This document shows, one piece after another, positions 18,303 through 26,854 of a DNA stretch of 64,000 nt (within the stretch, counting starts at the first letter, position 1; every line of letters starts with the position of its first letter). Source of the DNA: Photobacterium kagoshimensis. GTDB lineage: Bacteria; Pseudomonadota; Gammaproteobacteria; Enterobacterales; Vibrionaceae. Under the pieces are notes generated by a model. That model worked only from the letters and a program-made list of their open reading frames with translations, did no database searches and was not told the DNA's origin. The stretch spans positions 62,001 to 126,000 of the forward strand of contig NZ_JAKJSO010000011.1 of NCBI RefSeq assembly GCF_050337045.1. Direction: 5' to 3'. The position numbers and the translations under genes were made by a program.

Positions 18303-18571
18303 GAGTCGTCCTCAGATTGCGAATCGAAGTGTTCAATTTGGTGATACACTAAAAAAGTGATTAAAACGTCTTCTAAATTATTGATTTTATCTATTGTGTC
18401 TGTCACGTAGCCTTGGTTTTCCGTTTCAAGTACTACAATGATTTTTCCTTCTTCACTCTCGCCGTGTATTTCTGTGTTTGGCATCTCTAAAATCTGAGCT
18501 TTTACTGCTGCTAGGGACTCAGGTTTGACATGCACTACAAGACTAGAGATATGTACTTCATCCAGCGCCAT
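18299..18571 (-). CDS. napD: NapA maturation chaperone NapD
   Basis: NapD binds the Tat signal of NapA and holds back export until the cofactors are inserted. The 90-residue protein has the ferredoxin-like fold pattern of the family (HISSLVVHVKPE near the N terminus). Its stop overlaps the napA start (ATGA). It follows napF by 3 bases. A charged acidic C-terminal tail (SQSEDDS) is normal. Confidence 0.95.
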   Translation of the reverse strand: MALDEVHISSLVVHVKPESLAAVKAQILEMPNTEIHGESEEGKIIVVLETENQGYVTDTIDKINNLEDVLITFLVYHQIEHFDSQSEDDS

Positions 18572-18574
18572 ACG

Positions 18575-19069
18575 CTATTTCTCTTCTAATTGTCTGGTCA
18601 CCATGGTGATGGCAGAGGTTGGGCAAGTCGCCACACATGCACCACAGCCATTACATAGATCCAATTCCAGAGCAGGTTGTGCAACACCACCAGCCTGTAA
18701 CTTAAATCGAATGGCTTGTACTTCGCACATATCGCCACAACTTCGGCATTCAACATTGCTTTGAGCTAAACATTGCTGATCTATTCGTGCCTTTACATCC
18801 CAAGCGGCTTCCGTTGTAGGACGAAAGAGCGGCTCTGGACATGCATCTACACACTGGGTGCAGAAAGTACATTCACCTTGGTTAAAATCGATAGTAGGAA
18901 ATCCACCATCGCCTTTTACAATAATTTCGGTTTCACAGGCTGAAAGACATTTGTTGCATCGTGTGCAGTTATCTACGAAAGTGTCTTCATCAACAAGCCA
19001 AGGCATCCTTGGTAGTGCTGGGGTACGACGTCGAGATAATAAGTTTCGCCGTCCACGATCAAACATCAA
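18575..19069 (-). CDS. napF: Ferredoxin-type protein NapF
   Basis: NapF is a cytosolic iron-sulfur protein that assists NapA maturation. The 164-residue sequence contains four cysteine clusters: CTRCNKCLSAC near 35, CTFCTQCVDACP near 67, CRSCGDMC near 106 and CNGCGACVATCP near 138. The first, second and fourth have the standard [4Fe-4S] form. It is the first gene of napFDABC, and the operon promoter must lie in the region shared with narQ. Confidence 0.96.
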   Translation of the reverse strand: MMFDRGRRNLLSRRRTPALPRMPWLVDEDTFVDNCTRCNKCLSACETEIIVKGDGGFPTIDFNQGECTFCTQCVDACPEPLFRPTTEAAWDVKARIDQQCLAQSNVECRSCGDMCEVQAIRFKLQAGGVAQPALELDLCNGCGACVATCPTSAITMVTRQLEEK

Positions 19070-19386
19070 TTGCTACCTCAAAAACGCACTTTATGAAATA
19101 AGATGAACAGATATTGGCCTAAAATAATCAACCCTTGTAGTAATAGGTATTAACGACCTTTGATACTGTTCATAATCACTCATTATTCTTCACGGCAAGT
19201 CTAGAACTATTAACAAATGCTTAAATACCCAGTTAGGGTTAATTAACGACTTTATTTGTCTTGGATCAATAAACTGAAATGACAACCCTCACACTATTTG
19301 GCTTACAATTTCACCAACGAATGAATCGTTGATTTTTTAACCAGTTATCAATCGCTACTAAAAATAATAGAACATAAGGATGCTGC
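19070..19386. other. Divergent control region napF / narQ
   Basis: This region of about 317 bases separates the nap operon from narQ-narP. It holds an FNR-like palindrome (19256-19269) and a TACCTAT heptamer on the minus strand near 19143-19149 that fits the NarL/NarP consensus, although its inverted partner is not clear. Confidence 0.5.
19256..19269. promoter_or_regulatory. FNR-like site
   Basis: TTGTC-N4-ATCAA matches 8 of 10 positions of the FNR consensus TTGAT-N4-ATCAA. It sits about 118 bases before narQ and 187 before napF, so either promoter could use it. Anaerobic control of nap is known in enterics and vibrios. Confidence 0.5.
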
Positions 19387-21084
19387 GTGCAGAATAGGCC
19401 ACAAAAGCCCGTTACAACGACCATTGCTCGTGCCATGTTGGCTATATTGTTACTCTCGATTGCCACCACTAGCTTTGCTTTGCTGACACTTGCATCTAGC
19501 TTGAATGATGCAGAGGCAATCAATGTGTCAGGTTCACTGCGGATGCAAAGCTATCGGTTAGCCTATGACATTCAAGCTGACTCCCCACTTTTCAATGAAC
19601 ATCTCGATCAGTTTGAACAATCGCTATTCTCACCTTCTATGGCTGCACTTGAACATTGGACAGTACCTGGCGATATTCAACGCCATTATTACAAGTTGAT
19701 TGATCGTTGGGAGAGCCTGAATCCCTCACTGGCTATCGAGAACGAAGCCCGTTTCGTACAAGAAGTTGCCACCTTCGTCGATAATATTGATAGGTTCGTG
19801 TTTGAACTTCAGGAATTTTCTGTCATAAAGCTGCAAATTTTATCGATAACAGGCGGGGTCGGTCTAAGCCTTATCTTAGTAATAGCGCTGTTTACTATTC
19901 ACTTTACCCAACGGAAAATCGTTAGCCCGCTGAACCAACTGGTTACAGCCAGCCAGCAAGTACAAAACGGCGACTTTGATGTAAAAATGGATGTAAAGAG
20001 TGACAACGAACTGGGCATTTTAGCGGGTACTTTCTCGAAGATGGCGGCAGAACTTGGCAAACATTACCGAAACTTAGAACAGTCGGTGAATGAAAAAACA
20101 CGCCGATTACGCCATGCTAATGCATCGCTCCAAGTTTTGTATAATTGCTCTCAAGAGCTGTCCGTCACTCGCTTAACCGCTCAAAATTTCAAAAATATGC
20201 TCGATACATTAGTCGAGATTGAAGGGCTTACTGCTGTTACTCTCACAATTACTGAAAACAGTGGCGCGGAGACCGTCATAAAGGCAGATTCAGGAATAGC
20301 CACAGAACGTCATTGGCATCATCGTGACTTAATGCTTGATGGCCAAATCATGGGCCAACTACACTGGCAAGAAACATTACCCTGCCCTGATCATGCACTG
20401 ATTGATAATGTCGCTCGGCTATTAGGCCGGGGGATTTATTATAACCGCGCTCAAAAGCAGGCAGATCAATTACTATTAATGGAAGAACGTGCCACCATTG
20501 CACGTGAGCTTCATGATTCGCTGGCGCAGTCACTGTCTTATTTAAAGATTCAGGTCACATTACTAAAGCGCCAACTAGCCAAACAAGAACATGAGCACGC
20601 GGAACAAATTATTGCCGAGATAGATAACGGTCTATCTGGGGCATATACCCAGCTACGCGAGCTATTAAGCACTTTTCGCTTAACCATCAAAGAAGCCAAT
20701 TTTGGTGAAGCGCTGGTTGAAATGATGAAGCCATTAGATGAGCAAAGTGATGCGATGATCATTGTCGATAATCAGTTATCATCACTTAATCTTAACGCAC
20801 ACCGCCAAGTGCATTTATTACAGTTGATCCGCGAAGCCACATTGAATGCCATCAAACATGCGCAAGCTGATGAAATCATCATTACTTGCCAACAACAAGA
20901 TGAGCAGGTCAATATTACGATCTGTGACGATGGCTTAGGCTTCGATCAAAGTAACGAAAAACTCAACCATTACGGGCTAGCCATTATGGCTGAACGGGCT
21001 GATCGCTTAAATGGTGAAGTAACAATAACCTCAGAGCCAGAGCAAGGTTGCTGCGTTACACTCAGCTTCTTGCTAACGCCATAA
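19387..21084 (+). CDS. narQ: Nitrate/nitrite sensor histidine kinase NarQ
   Basis: NarQ senses periplasmic nitrate or nitrite and phosphorylates its response regulator. The 565-residue protein has membrane segments at about 13-35 and 153-176. The periplasmic P-box, which binds nitrate, is recognisable (SGSLRMQSYRLAYD near 48). A HAMP domain, a cysteine-containing central module, the HisKA_3 motif ARELHDSLAQSLSY near 377 and an HATPase domain follow. The start codon is GTG, preceded by AAGGATGC. It lies 10 bases before narP and divergent from nap. Confidence 0.93.
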   Translation: MQNRPQKPVTTTIARAMLAILLLSIATTSFALLTLASSLNDAEAINVSGSLRMQSYRLAYDIQADSPLFNEHLDQFEQSLFSPSMAALEHWTVPGDIQRHYYKLIDRWESLNPSLAIENEARFVQEVATFVDNIDRFVFELQEFSVIKLQILSITGGVGLSLILVIALFTIHFTQRKIVSPLNQLVTASQQVQNGDFDVKMDVKSDNELGILAGTFSKMAAELGKHYRNLEQSVNEKTRRLRHANASLQVLYNCSQELSVTRLTAQNFKNMLDTLVEIEGLTAVTLTITENSGAETVIKADSGIATERHWHHRDLMLDGQIMGQLHWQETLPCPDHALIDNVARLLGRGIYYNRAQKQADQLLLMEERATIARELHDSLAQSLSYLKIQVTLLKRQLAKQEHEHAEQIIAEIDNGLSGAYTQLRELLSTFRLTIKEANFGEALVEMMKPLDEQSDAMIIVDNQLSSLNLNAHRQVHLLQLIREATLNAIKHAQADEIIITCQQQDEQVNITICDDGLGFDQSNEKLNHYGLAIMAERADRLNGEVTITSEPEQGCCVTLSFLLTP

Positions 21085-21094
21085 GGATAATAAA

Positions 21095-21721
21095 ATGACG
21101 TGTTGGAAAGTAATGATTGTCGATGACCACCCGCTAATGCGTCGTGGTATTGGCCAGTTACTCAGTTTTGAACCAGATTTTGAATTAGTCGCAGAAGCAA
21201 GTAATGGTGCAGATGCTGTCGGTATCGCCCATGAAAAAGAACCCGACTTGATCCTACTGGATCTTAATATGAAGGGGATGTCAGGTTTAGACACCTTAAA
21301 CACCATGCGTGCTGAAGGGATCGAAAGCAGTATCGTCGTCTTGACCGTTTCAGATAGCCGTAACGATGTGAAAACATTGATCCAAGCAGGCGCTGATGGC
21401 TACTTACTCAAAGATACCGAACCCGATGAACTGGTTCGCTTACTGAAAGAAGCCATGTGCGGCGGTAAGGCCTACAGTAGCTTAGTTAAAGAGTACCTGA
21501 CCGATAATTTAGAGCAAGATTGCTTACTCAACAGTCTGACCGATCGTGAAACACAAATTTTGCAAGAAGTTGCCAAAGGTCACCGTAACAAGCAAATTGC
21601 CGATACCCTCTTTATTTCAGAGGCGACAGTTAAAGTACACATGAAGAGCTTGCTAAAGAAACTGCAGGTAAAATCACGTACTGCAGCAACCGTGCTTTAC
21701 CTTGAATCACAGGGTCTATAA
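21095..21721 (+). CDS. narP: Nitrate/nitrite response regulator NarP
   Basis: NarP is a LuxR-type response regulator that controls nap and other anaerobic genes. The 208-residue sequence has a receiver domain with acidic D10/D11, phospho-acceptor D56 and the switch lysine near 108 (LLKDTEPDE). A C-terminal helix-turn-helix follows (LTDRETQILQEVAKG and ISEATVKVHMK). It is co-transcribed with narQ. NarP rather than NarL is chosen because of the link to nap; the two are hard to tell apart by eye. Confidence 0.93.
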   Translation: MTCWKVMIVDDHPLMRRGIGQLLSFEPDFELVAEASNGADAVGIAHEKEPDLILLDLNMKGMSGLDTLNTMRAEGIESSIVVLTVSDSRNDVKTLIQAGADGYLLKDTEPDELVRLLKEAMCGGKAYSSLVKEYLTDNLEQDCLLNSLTDRETQILQEVAKGHRNKQIADTLFISEATVKVHMKSLLKKLQVKSRTAATVLYLESQGL

Positions 21722-22057
21722 ATGAAGCAGTACCTTGCACTTGGCATAGCTCTATTAGCTTTAAGTGGTTGTACTACAAGCTCTATAACAGAAAAAGGTA
21801 AGCAAGTAGATATTGTTTGGAATGTAGAAGCCACCAGCCAACAATGCCAATTGAAAACCACACTTGTCGGTTCAGAAGGGTCTTGGTACAACTTCTGGCT
21901 ACTTGCCAATGACTCGCTAGTAGAAGGCGCATTGAATCAGCTACGAAACCAAGCGGCATTAGTTGGAGCGAATACGGTTTTGCTGGGACAACCCGTACCT
22001 TATGCTTCTTCTGTTACCTATATCGGTAACGCCTATTACTGCCCGCCAACGCAATAA
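21722..22057 (+). CDS. DUF4156 family lipoprotein
   Basis: This 111-residue protein has a lipobox (LSGC, acylated Cys17). The mature part contains a C...C pair (QQCQLK and YYCPPTQ) and a conserved-looking core (LRNQAALVGANTVLL) typical of DUF4156, whose function is unknown. Its ATG follows the narP stop directly, so it is translated from the narQP transcript. A terminator lies 50 bases downstream. Confidence 0.88.
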   Translation: MKQYLALGIALLALSGCTTSSITEKGKQVDIVWNVEATSQQCQLKTTLVGSEGSWYNFWLLANDSLVEGALNQLRNQAALVGANTVLLGQPVPYASSVTYIGNAYYCPPTQ

Positions 22058-22107
22058 GGTGAAGCACAGTAAGACTTCACCTGCAGCGCTTAGTCTTTAG
22101 CAGCAAC

Positions 22108-22138
22108 AAAAAAACCGCCGAGAGGCGGTTTTCTTTTG
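22108..22138. terminator. Terminator after narQP and the DUF4156 gene
   Basis: An ACCGCC / GGCGGT stem with a GAGA loop is flanked by seven A and a T-rich tail. It is usable in both directions and also serves the convergent winged-helix gene. Confidence 0.92.
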
Positions 22139-22158
22139 ATAACACTAATGCTTACAAG

Positions 22159-22437
22159 CTAGGCCAGCGCACTGATTAAATCCGTTTCACGATCTTCAAC
22201 CCACGCGGGATCAAACGGGCCCCAATCACTCAATTTATAGTAGCCATCGTTATGACGCTTACCATCTTGAATAAAGGTCAATTCAAAACCCAAACCGGGT
22301 AATGCTTTTAGTACATCCTGAATGGTTCGACGAGGCCAGCCCGTTTTCTCGATCAATTTAGGAACGTTAGGACGTTCGATATGTTCAACTAATAAAGCCA
22401 AATAAAGGCGGCGTGCAAAAACTGGATTCAATTCCAT
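22159..22437 (-). CDS. Winged helix-turn-helix protein (HTH_43-like)
   Basis: The 92-residue protein looks like a stand-alone winged-helix DNA-binding domain: ARRLYLALLVEHIERPNVPK, then GWPRRTIQDVLKALP as recognition region and a beta-hairpin near GKRHNDGYYKL. It resembles the small PF09904 (HTH_43) family of vibrios and relatives, which is poorly studied. An in-frame start 33 bases upstream is possible, but GGAGG lies 6 bases before the ATG at 22437. Target genes are unknown. Confidence 0.82.
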   Translation of the reverse strand: MELNPVFARRLYLALLVEHIERPNVPKLIEKTGWPRRTIQDVLKALPGLGFELTFIQDGKRHNDGYYKLSDWGPFDPAWVEDRETDLISALA

Positions 22438-23005
22438 TGAGACCTCCACAATACTCATTTGAGTAATCATCTGAAGCGATCGTCGCTAAACATGGTCACA
22501 AATAACTACTCAAATAGGTATATCCTTGGCAGACACCTTGAATGAACAAGGCGTACTCATTATTGCGACAATCAAAAATGACATGTTGAGTTTGATCAAT
22601 ATGCGTGCCTGTTTACCGTGAATTCCATCCTATAAATGGGCATCCATCACACTTTCAACGTATTTCTCTGCAACCATTTTAATCCCCGACAAGTAAGCAT
22701 TTACTCACCGCAGCAATAAATTGCTCACTTTGCAATCAGCTCCTGCTCGAGTTAGTACTAATGCTTCGCTATAACAGCGTGTTAGCTCAGGTTAACCTGC
22801 CACCTATTATTGATTCATTTCATATACCAAAAGCCTGTAACCAATAAGCAAAAGCCAACCAACGACTATAGGCATTCGCAATATTCCCTCGGCATACCAA
22901 CAAGGACACAATCAACCCCGCTCTCATATTGCACCTAAGTCACATTCTGGTTATAAAGGAGAGCGATACCTCATATTTATAATTCATCAGGTAAGTCAGC
23001 TCACA
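22438..23005. other. Divergent intergenic region
   Basis: About 570 bases without a supportable gene separate the winged-helix gene from the ArsC-like reductase gene. I see short AT-rich tracts but no clear hairpin, repeat or operator. Confidence 0.5.
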
Positions 23006-23371
23006 ATGAAAACAACTGCATACGGCATCAAAAACTGCGACACCATCAAGAAAATGAAAAAGTGGTTTGAAGCGGAAAATATTGAATACGACTTTCACGA
23101 TTACCGTGTCGATGGTTTAGATCTCGACATGCTAACCGCATTTGAAACGGCATTAGGTTGGGAAGCCATGGTTAACAAGCGCGGCACAACGTACCGTCAG
23201 CTCAGCGATGAACAAAAAGAAGGCCTAAACCGTGACACGGCAATCAGCTTAATGCTGGAGTTCCCAGCCATGATCAAGCGCCCACTACTAGTTCACAACG
23301 AAAGCCATTACCTCGGCTTTAAACCAGCGCAATATCAAGAGATCTTTGCATCTCAAGTTGCAGAAAAATAA
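23006..23371 (+). CDS. ArsC/Spx-family reductase (YffB-like)
   Basis: The 121-residue protein has the thioredoxin-like ArsC/Spx fold, starting with YGIKNCDTIKKMKKWFE, where a single cysteine (Cys11) takes the catalytic position. The family member next to dapE in enterics is YffB, which does not appear to be a true arsenate reductase; glutathione-dependent thiol reduction has been proposed. It lies 14 bases before dapE, as in E. coli, which supports the YffB assignment. No ars genes are nearby. Confidence 0.92.
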   Translation: MKTTAYGIKNCDTIKKMKKWFEAENIEYDFHDYRVDGLDLDMLTAFETALGWEAMVNKRGTTYRQLSDEQKEGLNRDTAISLMLEFPAMIKRPLLVHNESHYLGFKPAQYQEIFASQVAEK

Positions 23372-23385
23372 GGAAGGATACAAGG

Positions 23386-24516
23386 ATGTCAGAAAGCCCG
23401 GTAATTGCACTGGCCAAAGATTTTATTAGCCGCCAATCTGTCACGCCTGAGGATGCAGGCTGCCAAGACGTTATGATTGCGCGCCTTGAAAAGCTCGGCT
23501 TCACCATAGAAACCATGGTGTTTGAAGATACGACCAACCTGTGGGCTCGACGTGGCAGTGAAGCGCCATTGTTTGTTTTTGCAGGCCATACCGATGTGGT
23601 CCCTTCAGGCAATGTTGCGCTATGGCACACCCCTCCGTTTGAACCAACCATTATCGATGGCTACTTACACGGTCGTGGTGCCGCTGACATGAAAGGCTCA
23701 CTGGCGTGCATGATTGTTGCGATTGAACGCTTCATTGCTGAAAATCCTAATCATGCAGGTTCAATCGCCTTATTGATCACGTCAGATGAAGAAGGGCCAT
23801 TCATTAACGGAACAACCCGTGTGATTGACACCCTAGAAGCACGTAACGAAAAGATCGATATGTGCATTGTGGGTGAACCCTCTAGCACTCACGAAGTCGG
23901 TGATGTGGTGAAAAATGGCCGTCGTGGTTCAATAACCGGCGATGTCACCATTAAAGGAACGCAAGGGCATGTTGCTTACCCACACCTGGCAGATAACCCT
24001 GTTCACCGCGCTATGCCTGCGCTAGCAGAATTAGCCGCGACGACCTGGGATAACGGTAACGACTACTTTCCGCCAACCAGTTTTCAAATTGCCAATCTTG
24101 CCGCAGGTACGGGAGCATCTAATGTGATCCCTGGTGAGTTTAATGTACAGTTCAACTTTCGCTTTAGCACCGAACTCACTGATGAAGACATTAAACGCAA
24201 AGTACACTCAGTACTGGACGCGCACGGTTTAGATTACGATCTAAAGTGGACCTTAAGTGGTCAGCCTTTCTTAACCGATCATGGCACCCTGCTCGATGCA
24301 GTGGTAACTGCGATTGAAACGGTTAACCATAAACGTCCTGAACTACTCACTACAGGTGGCACGTCTGACGGTCGCTTTATTGCCCGTACGGGTGCTCAAG
24401 TTGTAGAACTTGGCCCTGTGAATGCCACCATTCATAAAGTTAACGAGTGCGTAAAGGTCGCTGATCTTGAGAAGCTGACCGATATGTACCAAAAAGTATT
24501 GGAAAATGCGCTCTAA
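23386..24516 (+). CDS. dapE: Succinyl-diaminopimelate desuccinylase
   Basis: DapE is a di-zinc amidohydrolase of the lysine/diaminopimelate pathway that frees LL-diaminopimelate from its N-succinyl form. The 376-residue sequence has the M20 motifs FAGHTDVVPSG (metal His near 66), GRGAADMKGS (bridging Asp near 99), TSDEEGP (catalytic Glu near 134) and a C-terminal histidine in ATIHKVNE near 350. AAGGAAGGA precedes the ATG. The stop shares one base with the next gene (TAATG), so translation is probably coupled. Confidence 0.97.
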   Translation: MSESPVIALAKDFISRQSVTPEDAGCQDVMIARLEKLGFTIETMVFEDTTNLWARRGSEAPLFVFAGHTDVVPSGNVALWHTPPFEPTIIDGYLHGRGAADMKGSLACMIVAIERFIAENPNHAGSIALLITSDEEGPFINGTTRVIDTLEARNEKIDMCIVGEPSSTHEVGDVVKNGRRGSITGDVTIKGTQGHVAYPHLADNPVHRAMPALAELAATTWDNGNDYFPPTSFQIANLAAGTGASNVIPGEFNVQFNFRFSTELTDEDIKRKVHSVLDAHGLDYDLKWTLSGQPFLTDHGTLLDAVVTAIETVNHKRPELLTTGGTSDGRFIARTGAQVVELGPVNATIHKVNECVKVADLEKLTDMYQKVLENAL

Positions 24517-25211
24517 TGGCGACCTCTCCATTTGCCCATCGCATTAGCGATGGGCTACTAACAGGCCAATCAAGCGATCACCTTGTTAGTCACCAGCAAC
24601 ACTTTATCCATCAGGGTATTGAGCCTGATTTTCTGGCGATGCAACAAGCCGCTAAGGTTGCAGGCTTTGAGCTCTGCCTTGCCAGTGGCTTTCGGTCATT
24701 CGAACGCCAACAGATGATTTGGGACAATAAGTTCAATGGACTGCGCCCTATTCTAGATCACAACAGTCAGCCATTAGATCCTGAGCTTTTGTCTGATAAA
24801 GAAAAGATCATCGCGATCCTGCGTTGGTCAGCCCTACCCGGTGCCAGTCGACACCACTGGGGAACAGATATCGACATCTATGCCCGTAATTGCCTTCCTT
24901 CAGGTGTTCAACTCCAATTAGAGCCGTGGGAATATCAAGCGGGGGGGCATCAAGCCGAGTTTGCCCAATGGCTCGCTGAAAATATGAGTAAATATGGCTT
25001 TTATTTGCCATATCGGGACGATCTTGGCGGCGTCTCAGCTGAACCTTGGCACCTGAGTTATCATGTAATCAGCCAGTCCTTGCTACAGCACTTCACACCA
25101 GAGTTGCTTCATCGCACAATTAGTCACAGTCAGGTCGCAGGAAAGTCGCAGATCTTAGCAAACCTTGATAGTCTTTATAGCAGATTCATTATTAATATCT
25201 GTGAGGTCTAA
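24516..25211 (+). CDS. M15-family D-Ala-D-Ala carboxypeptidase (VanY-like)
   Basis: The 231-residue protein has the zinc-peptidase M15B pattern: GFRSFERQQ near 68, the metal motif SRHHWGTDIDI near 112 and the second His in EPWHLSYH near 175. Family members trim D-alanine from peptidoglycan peptides. No signal peptide is visible, which is odd for an enzyme acting on the wall, so it may work on cytosolic muropeptides or be exported by another route. It is coupled to dapE, fitting a peptidoglycan precursor theme. Confidence 0.9.
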   Translation: MATSPFAHRISDGLLTGQSSDHLVSHQQHFIHQGIEPDFLAMQQAAKVAGFELCLASGFRSFERQQMIWDNKFNGLRPILDHNSQPLDPELLSDKEKIIAILRWSALPGASRHHWGTDIDIYARNCLPSGVQLQLEPWEYQAGGHQAEFAQWLAENMSKYGFYLPYRDDLGGVSAEPWHLSYHVISQSLLQHFTPELLHRTISHSQVAGKSQILANLDSLYSRFIINICEV

Positions 25212-25424
25212 ATGGAATGGTTACTCAATCCGTGGGTGATCACAGCTGTCATCTTGAGTGTTGTGGTCAGCAATATTATGGCGTTGAAATACACGGCTAA
25301 CATGAAGTTTGGCGAAAAAGATAAGATTAAATATTTAAAAGAAAAACACGATCGAGAACAAGCTCGACAAGCCGAAGAAGAAAAAGCCAAGCAAGCCAGT
25401 GATCAGTCACCGTCAGATAAATAG
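25212..25424 (+). CDS. DUF2897 family small membrane protein
   Basis: This 70-residue protein has one N-terminal transmembrane segment (about 7-25) and a highly charged, helical Lys/Glu/Gln/Ala-rich tail, matching DUF2897, a family with no known function. Its ATG follows the previous stop directly (GTGAGGTCTAA upstream provides the ribosome site inside the previous gene). It ends the yffB-dapE operon before a terminator. Confidence 0.88.
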   Translation: MEWLLNPWVITAVILSVVVSNIMALKYTANMKFGEKDKIKYLKEKHDREQARQAEEEKAKQASDQSPSDK

Positions 25425-25475
25425 CGGCGATACAGATTACCGTATTCAGGTTATCGCATACACTGCGCTATCAGC

Positions 25476-25510
25476 CATGAAAAAAGGTTGCCGAGGCAAC
25501 CTTTTTTGTT
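25476..25510. terminator. Bidirectional terminator between the dapE operon and proA
   Basis: An AGGTTGCC / GGCAACCT stem with a short GA loop is flanked by six A and six T. It serves both convergent transcripts. Confidence 0.93.
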
Positions 25511-25522
25511 ATCACATTCTGA

Positions 25523-26779
25523 CTACGAACGGCACAAGTAATCAGCTTTCCCCACCCACTTGTAGCTGGTGAGTTCTTCTAAGCCCATCGGGCCACGCGC
25601 ATGCAACTTCTGAGTAGACACTGCAACCTCAGCCCCTAAACCAAACTGAGCGCCATCGGTGAAGCGTGTTGATGCATTCACATACACCGCCGCAGAGCCC
25701 GCCGCATTGACGAAGCGTTCTGCCGACTGAATGTCATTGGTTAGAATCGCATCTGAGTGGCTCGCATTGTGTTTACGCATGTGCGCAATGGCTTCATCCA
25801 CATCTTTAACCACTTTCACACCTAAGGTGAAGCTTAGCCATTCGGTATCAAAATCACCATCAACAGTATGACGAAGCTCAGACGCTTTGCCTTCCAGCAA
25901 ATCATAGGCACTTTCATCGGCCACTAACGCGACTTTGCTTTTGTTTAAGCGATCCGCCAAACGCGGTAAGAAGGCTTCTGCTACCTTTTCATGCACAAGC
26001 AATGTATCCAATGCATTACACGCTGACGGACGCTGCGCTTTGCTGTTTTCAACCACATCCAGTGAGCGAGATAAGTCAGCACTTTGATCCACAAACACAT
26101 GGCTGATACCAAATCCACCAATGATCACAGGGATGGTGCTGTTCTCTTTACACATCTTGTGCAAGCCTGCGCCACCGCGAGGAATAATCATATCGACGTA
26201 CTGATCTAAACGAAGCAGTTGTGATACCAACTCACGGTCTGGTTTCTCAATGTACTGCACTGAAGCCGCTGGCAGGCCTGCTTTTTCTAGCGCGACTTGA
26301 ATGACCTTTACCAACTCCATGTTGGAGTGGAAGGTCTCACGACCGCCACGCAAGATACTTGCATTACCGGTTTTTAAACACAGAGCGGCAATATCGATAG
26401 TCACGTTTGGACGCGCTTCGTAAATCACACCAACCACACCCAGTGGCACACGACGACGGCTTAAGCGCATACCATTTTCAAGTACTCGGCTGTCTAGCTC
26501 AGCGCCTACTGGGTCATTAAGGTTAATCACATTACGCACATCGTTTGCGATATCACGTAAACGCGCTTCATTCAGTAATAAACGATCGACCAAAGCATCA
26601 GACATGCCTGACTCACGGGCTGCATCTATGTCTTTTTGGTTCGCCGCTAAAATAACCGCTTGGTTTGCATCAAGTTCATCCGCAATAATTGCCAATGCTT
26701 GATTTTTCTGCGCTGTCGAGGATGTTGCTAGTTCAAACGCCGCTTGTTGCGCCGCTTTACCCATTAATTCTAAGTTCAC
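25523..26779 (-). CDS. proA: Gamma-glutamyl phosphate reductase
   Basis: ProA reduces gamma-glutamyl phosphate to glutamate semialdehyde with NADPH, the second step of proline synthesis. The 418-residue protein has the family's catalytic cysteine in QRPSACNALDTLLVH near 255, IPRGGAGLHK near 200 for nucleotide binding, and the C-terminal GLGAEVAVSTQKLHARGP motif. Length is standard. It lies 75 bases downstream of proB, so they form the proBA operon. Confidence 0.97.
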   Translation of the reverse strand: MNLELMGKAAQQAAFELATSSTAQKNQALAIIADELDANQAVILAANQKDIDAARESGMSDALVDRLLLNEARLRDIANDVRNVINLNDPVGAELDSRVLENGMRLSRRRVPLGVVGVIYEARPNVTIDIAALCLKTGNASILRGGRETFHSNMELVKVIQVALEKAGLPAASVQYIEKPDRELVSQLLRLDQYVDMIIPRGGAGLHKMCKENSTIPVIIGGFGISHVFVDQSADLSRSLDVVENSKAQRPSACNALDTLLVHEKVAEAFLPRLADRLNKSKVALVADESAYDLLEGKASELRHTVDGDFDTEWLSFTLGVKVVKDVDEAIAHMRKHNASHSDAILTNDIQSAERFVNAAGSAAVYVNASTRFTDGAQFGLGAEVAVSTQKLHARGPMGLEELTSYKWVGKADYLCRS

Positions 26780-26854
26780 AAGGCTTCCCTTTATTCTTAT
26801 CTATTCGAGACTGTTAGCTTCTGGCTAAAAGTGAAGAGATCACAACCAATCACA

